A stretch of 64,000 bases of DNA from Apium graveolens (taxonomy: Eukaryota > Streptophyta > Magnoliopsida > Apiales > Apiaceae): positions 101,272 through 165,271 of the forward strand of contig NW_027418083.1 in NCBI RefSeq assembly GCF_009905375.1. The letters are read 5' to 3'. Under the pieces are notes generated by a model. That model searched no databases. It was given only the letters and a program-made list of their open reading frames with translations, and was not told where the DNA came from. Of the stretch, positions 47,901 to 59,006 are shown piece after piece. Position numbers and translations under genes: made by a program. Numbering within the stretch: the stretch's first letter is position 1; every line of letters begins with the position of its first letter.

Positions 47901-48909
47901 CTCTCAGAATCATCTTCCTTCTCTTTTGTTGTGTCTGAGGTATAGTCTTTGTCCTCTTTGCTCTAGAAGAAGAAGGCTTCACAGGAGTATGTGCTGATGG
48001 TTGATTGGCATGTTCTGATGTGAGTGGTTGTTGAGTGACAGGAGTAGGTGCTGATGGCTGTTGTGTGTTGGTGGGTTTGACATCAGGATATAAAGTTGTA
48101 TAGGTTTCTGGATCAGCATTTACCAAGACTTATTTTACTGATTGAGGGATTTGTAAAGGTCTCAAAACTCTCTTCTTGATATCAGAGTTTAACAGGTCAT
48201 TAAATGCCCTTTTTGCAAGCTTAAAAGGTGAAATTGAGTCACTGGCTAGTTGGGGTTCATCAACACAACAGAAACTATATATAAGCTGACAGAATCTAGC
48301 AAAATATACTACATTCCTATCTTCTATCATCCTATCCCCTATAAAACCTAGCACTTCACTTGTATAATCAAAATGAGTTTGATTTATAAGAGCATACCCG
48401 ATTTGCTGACTCGGAATGAGAATAGCATCAAAGTTGGAGCATTTATTTATGAATGCCTTAGTGATGCAGTCAAAGAAATAACTCCATTCCTTTCTGATAT
48501 ATGATCTTTTCAATTGACCCAGCTTTCCCAAGCTTTGCTCATAGCCCAAATTGGCCATAAGCTACTGTAAAACAGGCTCCTCCACTGTTGAGAATGTACA
48601 GTCTTCAGGTAAATGGAGAGCTTTACGAACCATCGATTTAGTAACCACATACTCGACATCTCCTGATGTAAAAATTATGCTTGGAGAACCAGCAATACCA
48701 CCATCATCATATAACCCAGTTCGCCAGAACATCAACACTTGTTTGCCAGAAATAGATTGAGGTTGAGTCAGAGCATACCCAATCTCATTATGAGTTAAGA
48801 AATCTTGTACAAAATGAAGTTCCGAAGGAGCTTCACTCTTAGTGAGAATGGCAGCATAGTTGTTGGGGATGAACTTTGCTCCATTAAAGATTATATCCTT
48901 GGGTGCCAT
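44967..48909 (-). pseudogene. Env-like post-pol ORF of SIRE A1, decayed
   Basis: SIRE-lineage elements often carry an extra ORF after pol, called env-like, of unproven function. Here about 1,300 codons can be followed. The start MAPKDIIFNGAKFIPN (48909) is followed by an in-frame TAG near 48550, then MANLGYEQSLGKLGQLKR to a TAA near 48129. Then comes a long proline/serine-rich, acidic and lysine-rich part (SRPLKRLRKINSDDKAP, GLKRWKKQRAN-type basic patches) with stops at 47188 and about 47000 (TAG), a frame shift near 46760, the segment MNVKLEKKMFFKPAFDRIGY, a second shift to 46550-45708 (K/E-rich), a TAA, and the end 45695-44967 (FEARVIRGKEARD; YAERTLLKNYL). Coiled-coil-like stretches are present, no convincing signal peptide or membrane anchor. 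At least four stops and two frameshifts. Confidence 0.75.
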
Positions 48910-50390
48910 TGAGAATAGGTGAGAAGTTAGATTCCTGAAAAGTGTTTGATAAAACGTCTGTATAGTACACTGTCAGAAAATATGAGAGAATAAGAAAAAG
49001 AGAGAGAGTGAATAGAATAGAAATGTAAATAAAAGATTTAAAAAGCTTTTATCTCTTTTACTTAGACACGCCACTTGACATCAGTTATTGAGAAGTGGTA
49101 CAGACGTTACACCTGTCAGACATGCAGCAGTTAAGACAAAAGTTAATGGGCACAGGAAATAAGTAATGACTACTATGAACATGCAGTTTTTCAAAAAAAA
49201 ATTGTTCCCACTAAACAAATGATTATTACTGTCTTTATCTCACCTAAACCAATATTTTGATAAAATATAATCGTTAAAGTATTGACTAAAAAAATCAAGG
49301 AAATTAATACTGCCACGTCAGCATCAGAACTTGATTATTATCAAAATTTAAAAGTCATCAGAATATGGCTTCTTTACTCAAAAAGTGAATGTTTATTTCT
49401 TTAATTCTTCACACAAATACTAATATGGTTTCATCAGAACTTAATCATCAGAACTTCCATCAGAACTTGTCCTCAGAATTTATGCAACTAACACTTAAAC
49501 TGTTCAACCAAAATAACATTGATCACCACAGTAATTTTCATCATTCATATGGAGTGTAAGTGTGTGCTTTGAAGCTAAATATCAGACAAAGAGTAAAGTC
49601 TGATTCACCTCTATACATCTTAGAAATAAGGCATAACTAAGATCTTTGCTCAAAATCTGTCATTAGTCTGAAGTCTATTATAGAATGAGTTCATGCATGA
49701 GTCCACCTCAACTGTTTTGTGCTCATTTTATGCATATTTTGAAATTCCTTTTTACAGTGGCTTCTCAGTGTAAATGAGTCATGACTGCTTATCAGAATTT
49801 ATGCTGTTATCAGAGTATTTCTCCAGTAATCAGAGAATGTGAAAAGTCACCAAGAAAATTTTATTTTGCTTTTCTAATGCATATTACTTAATACCAGCAA
49901 TGCACTTGGGTCTTCCCTTCCACATATATTTTTCTCTAGATCTCAAAGGAGTACCTGATATTTATTTCTTTTCTTTACTTTTTCTTTTGATAAGTGAGGC
50001 TTATCAACACTTTATACATCCATAAGATTTACCAACATCAGAACTTAACAGATAAGAAGCACTATTATAGTTTTTGACTTAGTAATAAGATCCACAAAGT
50101 AAACCTAACCAAGCTCAATATCAGAATTTGCTTGTGTTAAAAGATTTCCACATAAACAATTACTTAAAACATGGGATCTTTAGTATATTAAAGACTACTA
50201 GGTCAGCATCTAGCACATTTATCCTTATTGGATTGAATAGTCATAGAAACATTCATATGACTATCAGAGTTTAGAAATTCACATCAGACAACAATCAGCA
50301 CTTAAGTAAATTTCAATTTAAGCACAGATTACATAAAGATAGTAATATTAGTAAATACTGATCATAAAGTCTGATGTATCAGAACAAAAA
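48910..50390 (-). other. Pol-to-env spacer of SIRE A1
   Basis: About 1.5 kb without ORFs. Its half nearer pol (50390 to about 49137) is clearly homologous to 62618-61387 of A2. It is studded with AAGTTCTGATG-type motifs on the minus strand. Close to the env-like ATG there is a TATA-like TTTTTAAAT (about 49035-49043) and a CT-rich leader (CTCTCTCTCTTTTTC), suggesting a separate promoter for the env-like ORF. Confidence 0.6.
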
Positions 50391-51835
50391 CTAAACAGAT
50401 TTAGAGAAAGAACCTGAAACCATTCCAAGTTCATTTACCAATCTTGTAGAAGCAGCTTCACATAGTGGTTTTGTGAAGATATCTACTAGTTGTTGTTCTG
50501 TTGGAACAAAATGCAATTCCACTGTACCTTCCATCACATGCTCCCTTATGAAGTGGTACCTAATGCTGATGTGCTTTCTCATTGAGTGTTGAATTGGATT
50601 ACCTGTCATAGCAATAGCACTTTGATTATCACAGTAAATAGGGATTGTAGAAAATTCTAACCCATAATCGAGTAACTGATTCTTCATCCAAAGAATCTGT
50701 TCACAATAGCTTCCTGCAATAATTTACTCTGCCTCTGCAGTTGATGTGGAAATTGACTTTTGTTTCTTGCTAAACCAAGAAACTAATCTGCCTCCAAGAA
50801 ATTGGCAGCTTCCACTTGTGCTTTTTCTGTCAATTTTGCACCCTGCAAAATCTGCATCTTAGTAACCTATTAGCTTAAAGTCTGATTCCCTAGGATACCA
50901 CAATCCTAGATCAGTTGTACCCTTAAGGTACTTGAAAATTCTTTTCATAGCTGTTAAGTGAGGTTCTCTTGGATCTGCTTGAAATCTTGCACAAAGACAG
51001 GTAGCATACATGATATCAGGTCTACTTGCAGTTAAATAGAGTAGTGAGCCAATCATACATCTGTAATCAGTAATATCTACTGATATACCAGTATCCTTAT
51101 CCAATTTTGTTGCAGTGGCCATAGGATTGGATGCACTTGAACGGTCTTGCATTCCAAATTTCTTCAACAAATATCTGGTGTACTTAGATTGACAAATAAA
51201 AGTTCTTCTTCATTCTGCTTGACTTGAAGGCCCATAAAATAACTAAGTTCTCCAATCATACTCATTTGATATCTTGACTGCATTAGCTTGGCAAACCTTT
51301 TACAAAGTCTGTCATTTGTAGAACCAAAAATGATATCATCAACATATATCTGCACCAAAAGTAAGTCATTTCCATGGTTGAGATAGAATAAAGTTTTGTC
51401 AATTGTCCCTCTGTTAAATCCACTTTCCAGAAGAAACTGAGCTAATGTCTCATGCCATGCTCTTGGAGCTTGCTTAAGGCCATAAAGTGCTTTATCAAGT
51501 CTGTAGACATGATTAGGAAATTTTGAATCTACAAAACCTGGAGGTTGTTCAACATATACTTCTTCTTCTAATTCTCCATTAAGAAAAGCACTTTTTACAT
51601 CCATTTGAAAGACTGTAAACTTTTTGTGAGCAGCATAAGCTAAAAATATCCTTATGGCTTCCAATCTAGCAACTGGTGTAAATGTTTCATCATAATCAAT
51701 TTCCTCCTGTTGAGAATATCCTTTTGCACCCAGCCTTGCTTTATTCCTTGTAATTATGCCATCACTATCAGTTTTGTTTCTGAATACCCACTTTGTACCA
51801 ACAACTGATCTGTTCTTTGGTCTTGGCAATAGGAT

Positions 51836-51989
51836 CCAGACTTTATTTCTTTCAAATTCATTTAACTCTTCCTGCATTGCTTGCACCCAATCAGCATCTT
51901 GAAGAGCTTCTTCCAGACTTTATTTCTTTCAAATTCATTTAACTCTTCCTGCATTGCTTGCACCCAATCAGCATCTTGAAGAGCTTCTT
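51836..51989 (-). repeat. 77-bp tandem duplication in pol of A1
   Basis: CCAGACTTTATTTCTTTCAA and the next 57 bases occur at 51836 and again at 51913. Because 77 is not a multiple of three, the duplication itself breaks the RT frame ([16 protein letters not shown] appears twice in different frames). Confidence 0.92.
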
Positions 51990-52232
51990 CCACTTTCTTT
52001 GGTTCAGCCTGAGAAAGAAAAGAATGATAGAGACATTCATTTGGTGTTGCTGTTCTAGTTCCAATACCTGCTTCAGGATCTCCAATAATCAAGTCAGGTG
52101 TATGTGCTTTAGTCCACTTCCTTGTAGATGGAAGGTGATCTCTAAAACTGCATGCTCCCCCATGATCCATGCTGTCTCCATCAACATTTTCTGATGCTCC
52201 CCCTAAAAGTATGCTCTCTGAGTTGGATTCTT

Positions 52233-52340
52233 CAGAATTTGAGTTTCCAGAATTATCAGAACTTGGCCCATCAGAACTTGATGAATCAGAATTTGAGTTT
52301 CCAGTATTATCAGAACTTGGCCCTTCAGAACTTGATGAAT
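52233..52340 (-). repeat. 54-bp coding tandem repeat in the pol linker
   Basis: CAGAATTTGAGTTTCCAG starts two 54-bp units at 52233 and 52287. They encode two 18-residue Ser/Asn/Asp-rich units (SSDNSGNSNSDSSS-like) between integrase and RT, built on the TCAGAACTT motif. Confidence 0.85.
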
Positions 52341-53039
52341 CAGAACTTGAAGAGCCTGTTCTAGGTTCTGATGCTTCTTGAGATGTGGTTGGATCTTCAA
52401 TATGCTCCCCCTCCACAGGTGCATCTTCCTTTGGCGTAGTCACCATAGTTTTAATAACATCAGAGTTTAACCCATCAGAGTTTGTAGTATCAGGATTTAT
52501 ACTATCAGAATTTACAGAATCAAAATTTAAGTCTTCATTTTCAAATCTCAGCTAATCGTGATCATTGAAATCTTCAAGTCCAGTAATCTTCTTATCATCA
52601 AAAGAGACATTGATAGATTCCATGACAACCCTTGTTCTTAAATTGTAGACTCTGAAGGCTTTTGTGGAAAGTGGATATCCAACAAAAATTCCTTCATCAG
52701 CTTTTAGATCAAATTCGGATAGCTGTTCAGGATGAGTCTTAAGAACAAAACACTTGCATCCAAATACATGAAAGTACTTCAGATTTGGCTTCTTTTTCTT
52801 CACCATCCCATATGGTGTCTTTCCATAGTCGTTGATAAGTGTTGCATATTGAGTAAAATAAGCAGTCTGCACAACTTCAACCCAAAAGTAGGTTGGTAAC
52901 TTTGCTTCATCAAGCATAGTTCTTGCAGCTTCAATAAGAGTTCTATTCTTTCTTTCAACAACTCAATTTTGCTGTGGAGTTCCAGGAGCAGAAAATTCCT
53001 GCTTTATTCCATGGTCTTTGCAGAACTCTTCCATGATCA

Positions 53040-53209
53040 TGTTAGGTCACACACACTGTAGAAGGGGGTTGAATACAGTGTCTAGAACAATCAAATCGAA
53101 TTAAGAACACAAGTATGAAATACAGAATAATATTATTAATGAAACAGTACTACAATGGAACCGTTCTCTCTCAGTGATGAACAAATATCACGAGAGCTGC
53201 TAGGGTTCT
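53040..53209 (-). mobile_element. 3' LTR remnant of SIRE A2
   Basis: TGTTAGGTCACACACACTG to GAGCTGCTAGGGTT matches the terminal 170 bases of the A1 LTR. Its outer end at 53040 abuts A1 integrase sequence, so it marks the A2 insertion site in A1 (flank GATCA, 53035-53039). It is cut off at about 53209 and joined to the middle of B's LTR. Confidence 0.7.
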
Positions 53210-53214
53210 TGATT

Positions 53215-54177
53215 TGTTCTTGTATTTTTAGTCTGTTGGATATGTAGTGAACTGCTGCTTGTCTGCTTCTTTTTAATCAACAGAATAGAATTGACCTGGC
53301 AAGACAATCCTGAGCTCAGAAAGACAATCGGTAGGACTATCCTTAGAACTAGCAAGACAATCAGAATGAACTAGCAAGACTTTCGGTATGACAATCAATT
53401 GTCATACCGATTGTCATAGTAGTTCAAGCAGATTGTTTTTGCTGAATTAATAAGTGATTTTAATCTAATAATAACTCTGGTAAGACAATCAACTGAATTA
53501 GCATGACTTTCGGTATGACTATTGATTGTCATACCGATTGTCATACTAATACAATCAGTTGTCTTTTTGGAATTAAAACAGATTTTAACCAATTAAAAAT
53601 TCTGAAAATTCTAAATATTAATTCAGAATTAATTAATCAATTAATTTAATTAATCAATAAATTAATCTTTGCAGATATAATTTATTTTCTTAATTAAATT
53701 ATATGACTTAATTAATTAATAGAGAATTAATACTAATCCTGAGCAGCAACCAATCTTCTGAATATCTTCTGAAAATCATTGAAATTATGAATCAATTCCA
53801 CCACTTCAATGTTGACACTCGATGTACTGTCTGGTTCATGAGTGACTAACTTCCGTGACGTTTCTTCATGTCTTGACTTTGACACTTTGATTTTCTTCAG
53901 ATTAAATCCTTGTAATTAATGATACTCTGACGAGATCTCTGTCACTTGATTAAATCCACGATCTTGATTTATATCACTGAGGCATGATCAACTTCTTGAA
54001 CTTCTTCCAGTGAATTAACTCCTCAAGTCCGTAGATGAACCTTGTTTCTGAATCCTTTGACAGATATTACTTTGCGAGATCTCTCTGACGGTCGATCCAC
54101 TATTTACTTATTATATACTTATTTGAGTTGAGTTGAATCCTCGAATATACAAATAGGTCTATGACATATGACTTACA
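53215..54177 (-). repeat. 3' LTR of SIRE B, truncated (963 bp)
   Basis: Minus strand TGTAAGTCATATGTCATAG at 54177, matching 60379-59417. The 3' terminal 408 bases present in the 5' LTR (59007-59416) are missing here. Confidence 0.88.
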
Positions 54178-54192
54178 ATCTCCCCCTATTTG
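54178..54192 (-). other. Polypurine tract of SIRE B
   Basis: Minus strand AAATAGGGGGAGAT directly before the LTR start TGTAAGTC. Confidence 0.85.
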
Positions 54193-56440
54193 TTTGTTAG
54201 ACAATAACACACAAATACCTAGAGGATAACTCAACTAACAAATAAGAAAAAGATATAAACATACATGCAAAGTAAATAGCAGAAAAGTTCTGGATGAGAT
54301 TTAACATTTTCCAGATTCCAAGTAGATGTTCCTCTAGACTGAACATATCTTCAAGTAGTTCCATCTTCATTTGTACAACCACATTTCCTGTTGAGAAGCC
54401 CATATCTCTTGCTTCCCCCCCTATGAGAATCAACTGATTAAAGAAGATCACCTTGTGTTTACCACCTCTCCCGTACAATAGGATCCGCAGATAAAAACCA
54501 ATGGTACTCCCCTAACAGCTTCTTCCCTTACTAGAAAATCACCTTGTGTTTACCACCTCTCCCGTACAATAGGATCCGTAGTTACAAACAACAATGGTGT
54601 GGTTTTTCTTACTCACTGCTATTTCTCCCCCTTAGTTGAGGAATCCTCCAAACTTTTACTTAAGCTTTTATCTCCCCCTTAAAGAAGGAATGTATGCCGT
54701 CGTCTGAAGGAGTTCTCATATTCACTTGGTTGGAAAAGAAATAACAAGTAGTTTCTCTTTCTTCCTCACTGTGAGTGTGTGATTCTGTTTAGTGTACCTC
54801 ACATGTGTTTCACTCTTCTCTCCACTCGTGTTTACACTCTTTCTCACAAGTGTATCACTCCTCTCATAGCTCCAAAAATCAGCTATACCTGCAAGGAAAA
54901 TCACCTTAGCCATCCTTAAGGAGGTCACAGGTGGTGCAATGGGAGTTCACAAATCCCCATCCTTGTTAAACTCGTCAGATGAATCTGAGTCATAATCTAC
55001 AAGTTGCTAGTTTCCCTTTTAGGGTTCCAGATTTGAATTCTGGGAAGGTAAACAATGATCCAACGATTTTAGCATAAAGATCAAAGTTCCCTTCTAATGT
55101 CTGTGAAGACATTTCCTTGTGACTCATCAGGTAATATCTGAATCATTGTCAACAAGTTGCCGATCTGCACCTATGTCAGATCCACTATCCGCAGATGCAT
55201 CCAGGGGATTTAAGCCTGGGGAGGTAGACACTGACCACTGACATATGGCTTTTAGATCAGTATCCTCTCCTAACACCTGTAAAGGCAATTGGTCCACTAA
55301 CGAACCTTGAACAATCGAATCTGACCTTAAAATGGTCGAAACTCTTGTTTCCGTCAACTCATCCTTTGTGTGTGTAACCTCTCCTTGTGCATCAAGAATT
55401 GATTATATTTGAAGTAGTGACACTACATCGGATACCTTGGCCGACAGGCAAAATTTAATAGACTCACCCTGTTGAGAGAATGAATCTAGTAACTGTTTTT
55501 GTGCCTTTTCAGCCATTACATCTTTTTGAGAAGATGTATGGGGGCTAGCAGTTGTCTCGGTTTAAATACTACTCATCTATGTAGGAGACAGAGCTACTGG
55601 GTTGACTACAGAACCTTCCTTATGTGGTGCACTAAGGCACTATCTCCCTCACGCTCATTCATACTACATTTAGTGGTAAGAGAGTGTTGGTTGGTTTTGT
55701 TTTTGTGTTTGTCTTTACAGTTTGGGATAGATGTTGTGGGTTTTCAACCTCATGACTGTCAATGAAAGAAAGTCATTGGAGACTGAACCTGTAACACAGA
55801 ACATATAGTAATAGAGAGAAAATGATTTACAATAGTGATTTCAAAAGATTTTACATGAAATAAGAAATCACTAATGTAGAAAGAAGTTTGATTTTGTTTT
55901 TCAATATGAATGAGTTTTTGATAAAACATTGATCACTTAGGGTAAAGTCTAAGTAATTCTCATTCATGTCAAAAGCTTACAAATATCTGCAACATAATGT
56001 TAACAAGATATCATTGACCGATACTTGTCAAGTACTTTAGATACTAATTGTTATGTTGCATAATCAATATACCACTGCACATATAAAACAATATGATTGT
56101 GCCTAGTGATAAGATAGTTATAAATATGACGACTCTACTTATTCATATAAAACTGTAAGTGCAGTTAGAGTGCCATACCATGTCCTTGACGATTGCTTGA
56201 GCAGTATACTAGTTCATACCAACCTGAAGTGAGATTGTGAAGAAGAGATTGTATAGTCCAATAGATCTGCAGCTGCAAAGTCCATGAACTGTGGTGCACT
56301 GACTTCCTCTTTTGACTCACCAAACAGGAGTACACTTGTACACATCTTACTAGAGTACAATTCCAAGTGTAATGTGCAGCAGGTGTCTGATATGTCGTAA
56401 TATTCTCAAGTCTTGTCACTGGTGCTATATGTTAGATACT
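54193..56440 (-). other. Post-pol region of SIRE B
   Basis: About 2.2 kb with only short minus-strand frames, such as one at 55357-55127 (LGEDTDLKAICQWSVSTSPG) and one around 56400-56180 (FGESKEEVSAPQFMDFAAAD). These look like remains of the post-pol coding or leader region, but no domain is recognised. A 41-bp direct repeat occurs at 54447-54487 and 54538-54578 (ATCACCTTGTGTTTACCACC start). It includes many CTCCCCC blocks, read as GGGGGAG on the minus strand. Confidence 0.4.
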
Positions 56441-56449
56441 GCTTCCTGA

Positions 56450-56660
56450 TAATAACCTAGCACAATATACAAAATTTCAATGATAACATTCCCAGTTAGC
56501 AAACAGCCATATCCCTCAGATAAACCTTTGCTGTTATCTCCAAAGGTAACTAGGGGGCCAGCTTTCTCAATCCTCATTTGATAGCAGGGCTCTATCTCCG
56601 GTCATATGTCTTGATGATCCACTGTCAAGAATCCACACTACCGGTTACACCTGTTTAATG
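56450..56660 (-). pseudogene. SIRE B protease stub
   Basis: Minus strand encodes VWILDSGSSRHMTGDRALLS, the Copia aspartic protease active-site block, then a frameshift and VTFGDNSKGLSEGYG. After that the similarity fades near 56450. This is all that remains of pol in element B. Confidence 0.8.
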
Positions 56661-56678
56661 CCCTGTACTTCAAATGGA

Positions 56679-58955
56679 TTAGACCTTCTTCGGAACCCAA
56701 ACTTGGTTGGGCCCGGCATACTTGTAGAATTGTCCTTTGTCAGGCAAAACAACATTTTTAATTTTAACGATCTCAACATCCTCAATGACTGAACATTTGA
56801 CCTTGTAAACAGCCTTAACAAATTTCTGTTTAAGCTTAGGCACAAATGTCTCCTTTCTAGCCTTAGAAGGACTAGCAGTCTTAGATCTATCATGCTTCTT
56901 GTTATTCACATGCTGACGAGTAGTACTCTTATCATTAGACACATGCTTACCATTAAAATAAGCATACATCATATTAAAAGCACAAGACATACAATTAGCA
57001 ACACTACATGCTTTATGAGAGTGATTAACAACAGGTAATTTATGCATGGTAGACATGGCATTATTGTTATCCAACTCATGTGTGTCTGAGTTAGTCTCAG
57101 TTGCTTTCACAACTTTGACTGGAACTTTCGACTCACTTGACTTGGAAACAATCTTCTCATTAGCATGATCCTCAGCACGTATTTCTTCTTGAATAACAGA
57201 AGAGGTCGCATCAAATGGTTCAGCAATTGATGCTTTATAGAGGGGTTCATCAACACCCTTAAGCACATGTGGTACTTCCCTCCCTTTAGCACAGACATGA
57301 GGAGGGGAGTTTATGCCTAATTCTCCAATAGCAACATTGTAATCATAACCTATTCCAGATGTTTGATTAACAGCTTGCTTACTGTAGAACTCTTTAGCCT
57401 TCGAACAAGAATTGAAGTAGGCTCTAACCTTAGTCTCAAGACCGGTGATCTTGTCTTTGAGAATAGTTTCGAGTTTTCTATAACAGTCAACTCTATTCTC
57501 TAGAAAAGATACCTGTTCTTTTAATTTGTCTTGATTAATGTGCACAAGTCTTAATTCATTGACCTCTTTCTCAAGGTCTGTGATCTGTAAACTTAACAGT
57601 TCATTATCATGACGTGCACAATCTAAGTTACCTCTTAGATGATAAACCATTTCAGCATCAGAAAGTTTTACCTCTATTCTTGACGATGAAGCTTTTCCAT
57701 CAATAGCCATAAGAGCAAGATTTCCTTCATCTTCATCTTCACTGTCAGTATCATCCCAGCTTCTTCCCTTTGCCAGATAAGCCCTTTCAGAGTTCTTTCT
57801 TACTTGCTTTGGCTTCCTACATTCTGTGGCAAAGTGTCCCAACTCATTGCAGTTATAGCATCTAATGGTGCTTCGATCAACCATCCCTGTTTTGTACCCA
57901 CCACTGCTGGTGTTAGAGGATGAAGATCCACCTTTCTGGAATTTGTTGTAGTTGGACTTGTACTTAAGCTTGGGATTCCTCCTGAATCTGACATGGGAGA
58001 ATCTCTTGACAATTTGGGCCATTGATTCATCTTCCAATTGCTCCAGCTCTTCCAAGGAATAAAAATCATCACTTGATTGATTTGTAGTAGGAGGATCATA
58101 TTCTGCTACTAACTCATTTTCCTCACCCTTGGAAAACTGTACCATTCTTTCTAACTGTTGAGATTGTTGTTGTTGTTGACCTTCAGCTACAAGTGCAGTA
58201 GATGTGCTGACCATTCTATCCTTCCCGTAGACTTCCTTCTGTTGAATCTGCTCCAACTCATAGGTTTTTAACACTCCATAGAGCCTGTCCAAAGAAATTT
58301 CACTCAGATCTCTAGCTTCTCTAATGGCAGTGATTCTATGTTCAAGATGAGCTAGCAGTGTTAAAAGGAACTTTTTGTTGACCTCCTTGATTGAATAATA
58401 CTTTCCATTGATGTTCAGGTTGTTGATCAACGCATTGTACCTCTCAAACACTTCAGTGATTCCTTCTCCTGGATTGGATTTAAAGTATTCATACTCAGAG
58501 GTTAGGATTTCTAGTTTGTTCTCCCTAACTTCCTCTGTGCCTTCATTAATAATCTCAATAGTTTCCCAGATATGTTTGGAATCTTTACAATTCATCACAT
58601 GTCTATTCATCAGGGGATTAAGGGAATCTACTAAGATTAATTGAAGGCTAGCATCCAGGGAAGCTTCTTCTATTTCAGCAGGAGAGAAATCTTCAGGCTC
58701 TTTTGGATAGGTTCTAGCTTCAGTAGTCATCACACCATCTATTATTACCTCCGGTTCAATAACCATCGGAGTTTTTATACCCTTCTTTAACAAGTTTGAA
58801 TATTTGGGATTTGCAACTTGTAAAAATAATAGCATCTTCTTCTTCCACATGATATAATTCTCTTTATCAAATTGTGGAATTTTAACGGTTCCAACTTTAT
58901 GTGAAGTCATTATGAATTTTTGAATAAATAAAAATTCAAGGAGTTGAAAAATCAC
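56679..58955 (-). CDS. SIRE B Gag (intact, 758 codons)
   Basis: Structural Gag of a SIRE Copia element. Open from ATG 58955, though MTSHKVGTVKIPQFDKENY at 58910 is the more usual SIRE start, about 95 bases after the PBS. The N-terminal half has the Gag core (LQLILVDSLNPLMNRHVMN; LDRLYGVLKTYELEQIQQ), then a Q-rich patch, an acidic stretch and the zinc knuckle CYNCNELGHFATEC (about residue 366). Next is a long heptad-rich coiled-coil (LQITDLEKEVNELRL; LETILKDKITGLETKV). The end YKYAGPNQVWVPKKV is the normal Gag/pol border motif, after which a stop separates the protease stub. No stops or shifts inside, in contrast to every other SIRE gene here. Confidence 0.9.
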   Translation of the reverse strand: MIFQLLEFLFIQKFIMTSHKVGTVKIPQFDKENYIMWKKKMLLFLQVANPKYSNLLKKGIKTPMVIEPEVIIDGVMTTEARTYPKEPEDFSPAEIEEASLDASLQLILVDSLNPLMNRHVMNCKDSKHIWETIEIINEGTEEVRENKLEILTSEYEYFKSNPGEGITEVFERYNALINNLNINGKYYSIKEVNKKFLLTLLAHLEHRITAIREARDLSEISLDRLYGVLKTYELEQIQQKEVYGKDRMVSTSTALVAEGQQQQQSQQLERMVQFSKGEENELVAEYDPPTTNQSSDDFYSLEELEQLEDESMAQIVKRFSHVRFRRNPKLKYKSNYNKFQKGGSSSSNTSSGGYKTGMVDRSTIRCYNCNELGHFATECRKPKQVRKNSERAYLAKGRSWDDTDSEDEDEGNLALMAIDGKASSSRIEVKLSDAEMVYHLRGNLDCARHDNELLSLQITDLEKEVNELRLVHINQDKLKEQVSFLENRVDCYRKLETILKDKITGLETKVRAYFNSCSKAKEFYSKQAVNQTSGIGYDYNVAIGELGINSPPHVCAKGREVPHVLKGVDEPLYKASIAEPFDATSSVIQEEIRAEDHANEKIVSKSSESKVPVKVVKATETNSDTHELDNNNAMSTMHKLPVVNHSHKACSVANCMSCAFNMMYAYFNGKHVSNDKSTTRQHVNNKKHDRSKTASPSKARKETFVPKLKQKFVKAVYKVKCSVIEDVEIVKIKNVVLPDKGQFYKYAGPNQVWVPKKV

Positions 58956-58992
58956 AAAAGTCTAGGATCTTGATTTGTTCGTTAATCAGAAG

Positions 58993-59004
58993 GCTCTGAT
59001 ACCA
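58993..59004 (-). other. Primer binding site of SIRE B
   Basis: Minus strand TGGTATCAGAGC, perfect initiator Met-tRNA complement, just inside the LTR end at 59007. Confidence 0.93.
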
Positions 59005-59006
59005 AT

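Larger units (their letters stand above)
44164..53039 (-). mobile_element. SIRE Copia element A1, 5' part missing
   Basis: Minus-strand element with, in order from high to low coordinates: integrase C-terminal half, RT and RNase H (53039-50391), a 1.5-kb spacer (50390-48910), an env-like post-pol ORF (48909-44967), a polypurine tract and a 598-bp 3' LTR. The gag, protease, N-terminal integrase and 5' LTR are absent because A2 interrupts the element at 53039/53040; they should lie beyond the right window edge. Confidence 0.85.
50391..53039 (-). pseudogene. SIRE A1 pol: integrase C-half, RT, RNase H, broken
   Basis: Starts at the junction with A2 with FCKDHGIKQEFSAPGTPQQN, an in-frame stop, then VVERKNRTLIEAARTMLDEA and the integrase C-terminus to a stop at 52552. 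The linker (52446 on) is serine/asparagine-rich and includes an 18-residue repeat. The RT (51886-51164) shows [40 protein letters not shown] and YVDD; a 77-bp tandem duplication at its start shifts the frame. Then [18 protein letters not shown], an in-frame TAA at the GY-DAD motif (about 50862), RNase H with STSTAEAE followed by a stop, and the end CDNQSAIAMTGNPIQHSM and IRYHFIREHV. Catalytic residues of RT are kept, but the gene is dead. Confidence 0.88.
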
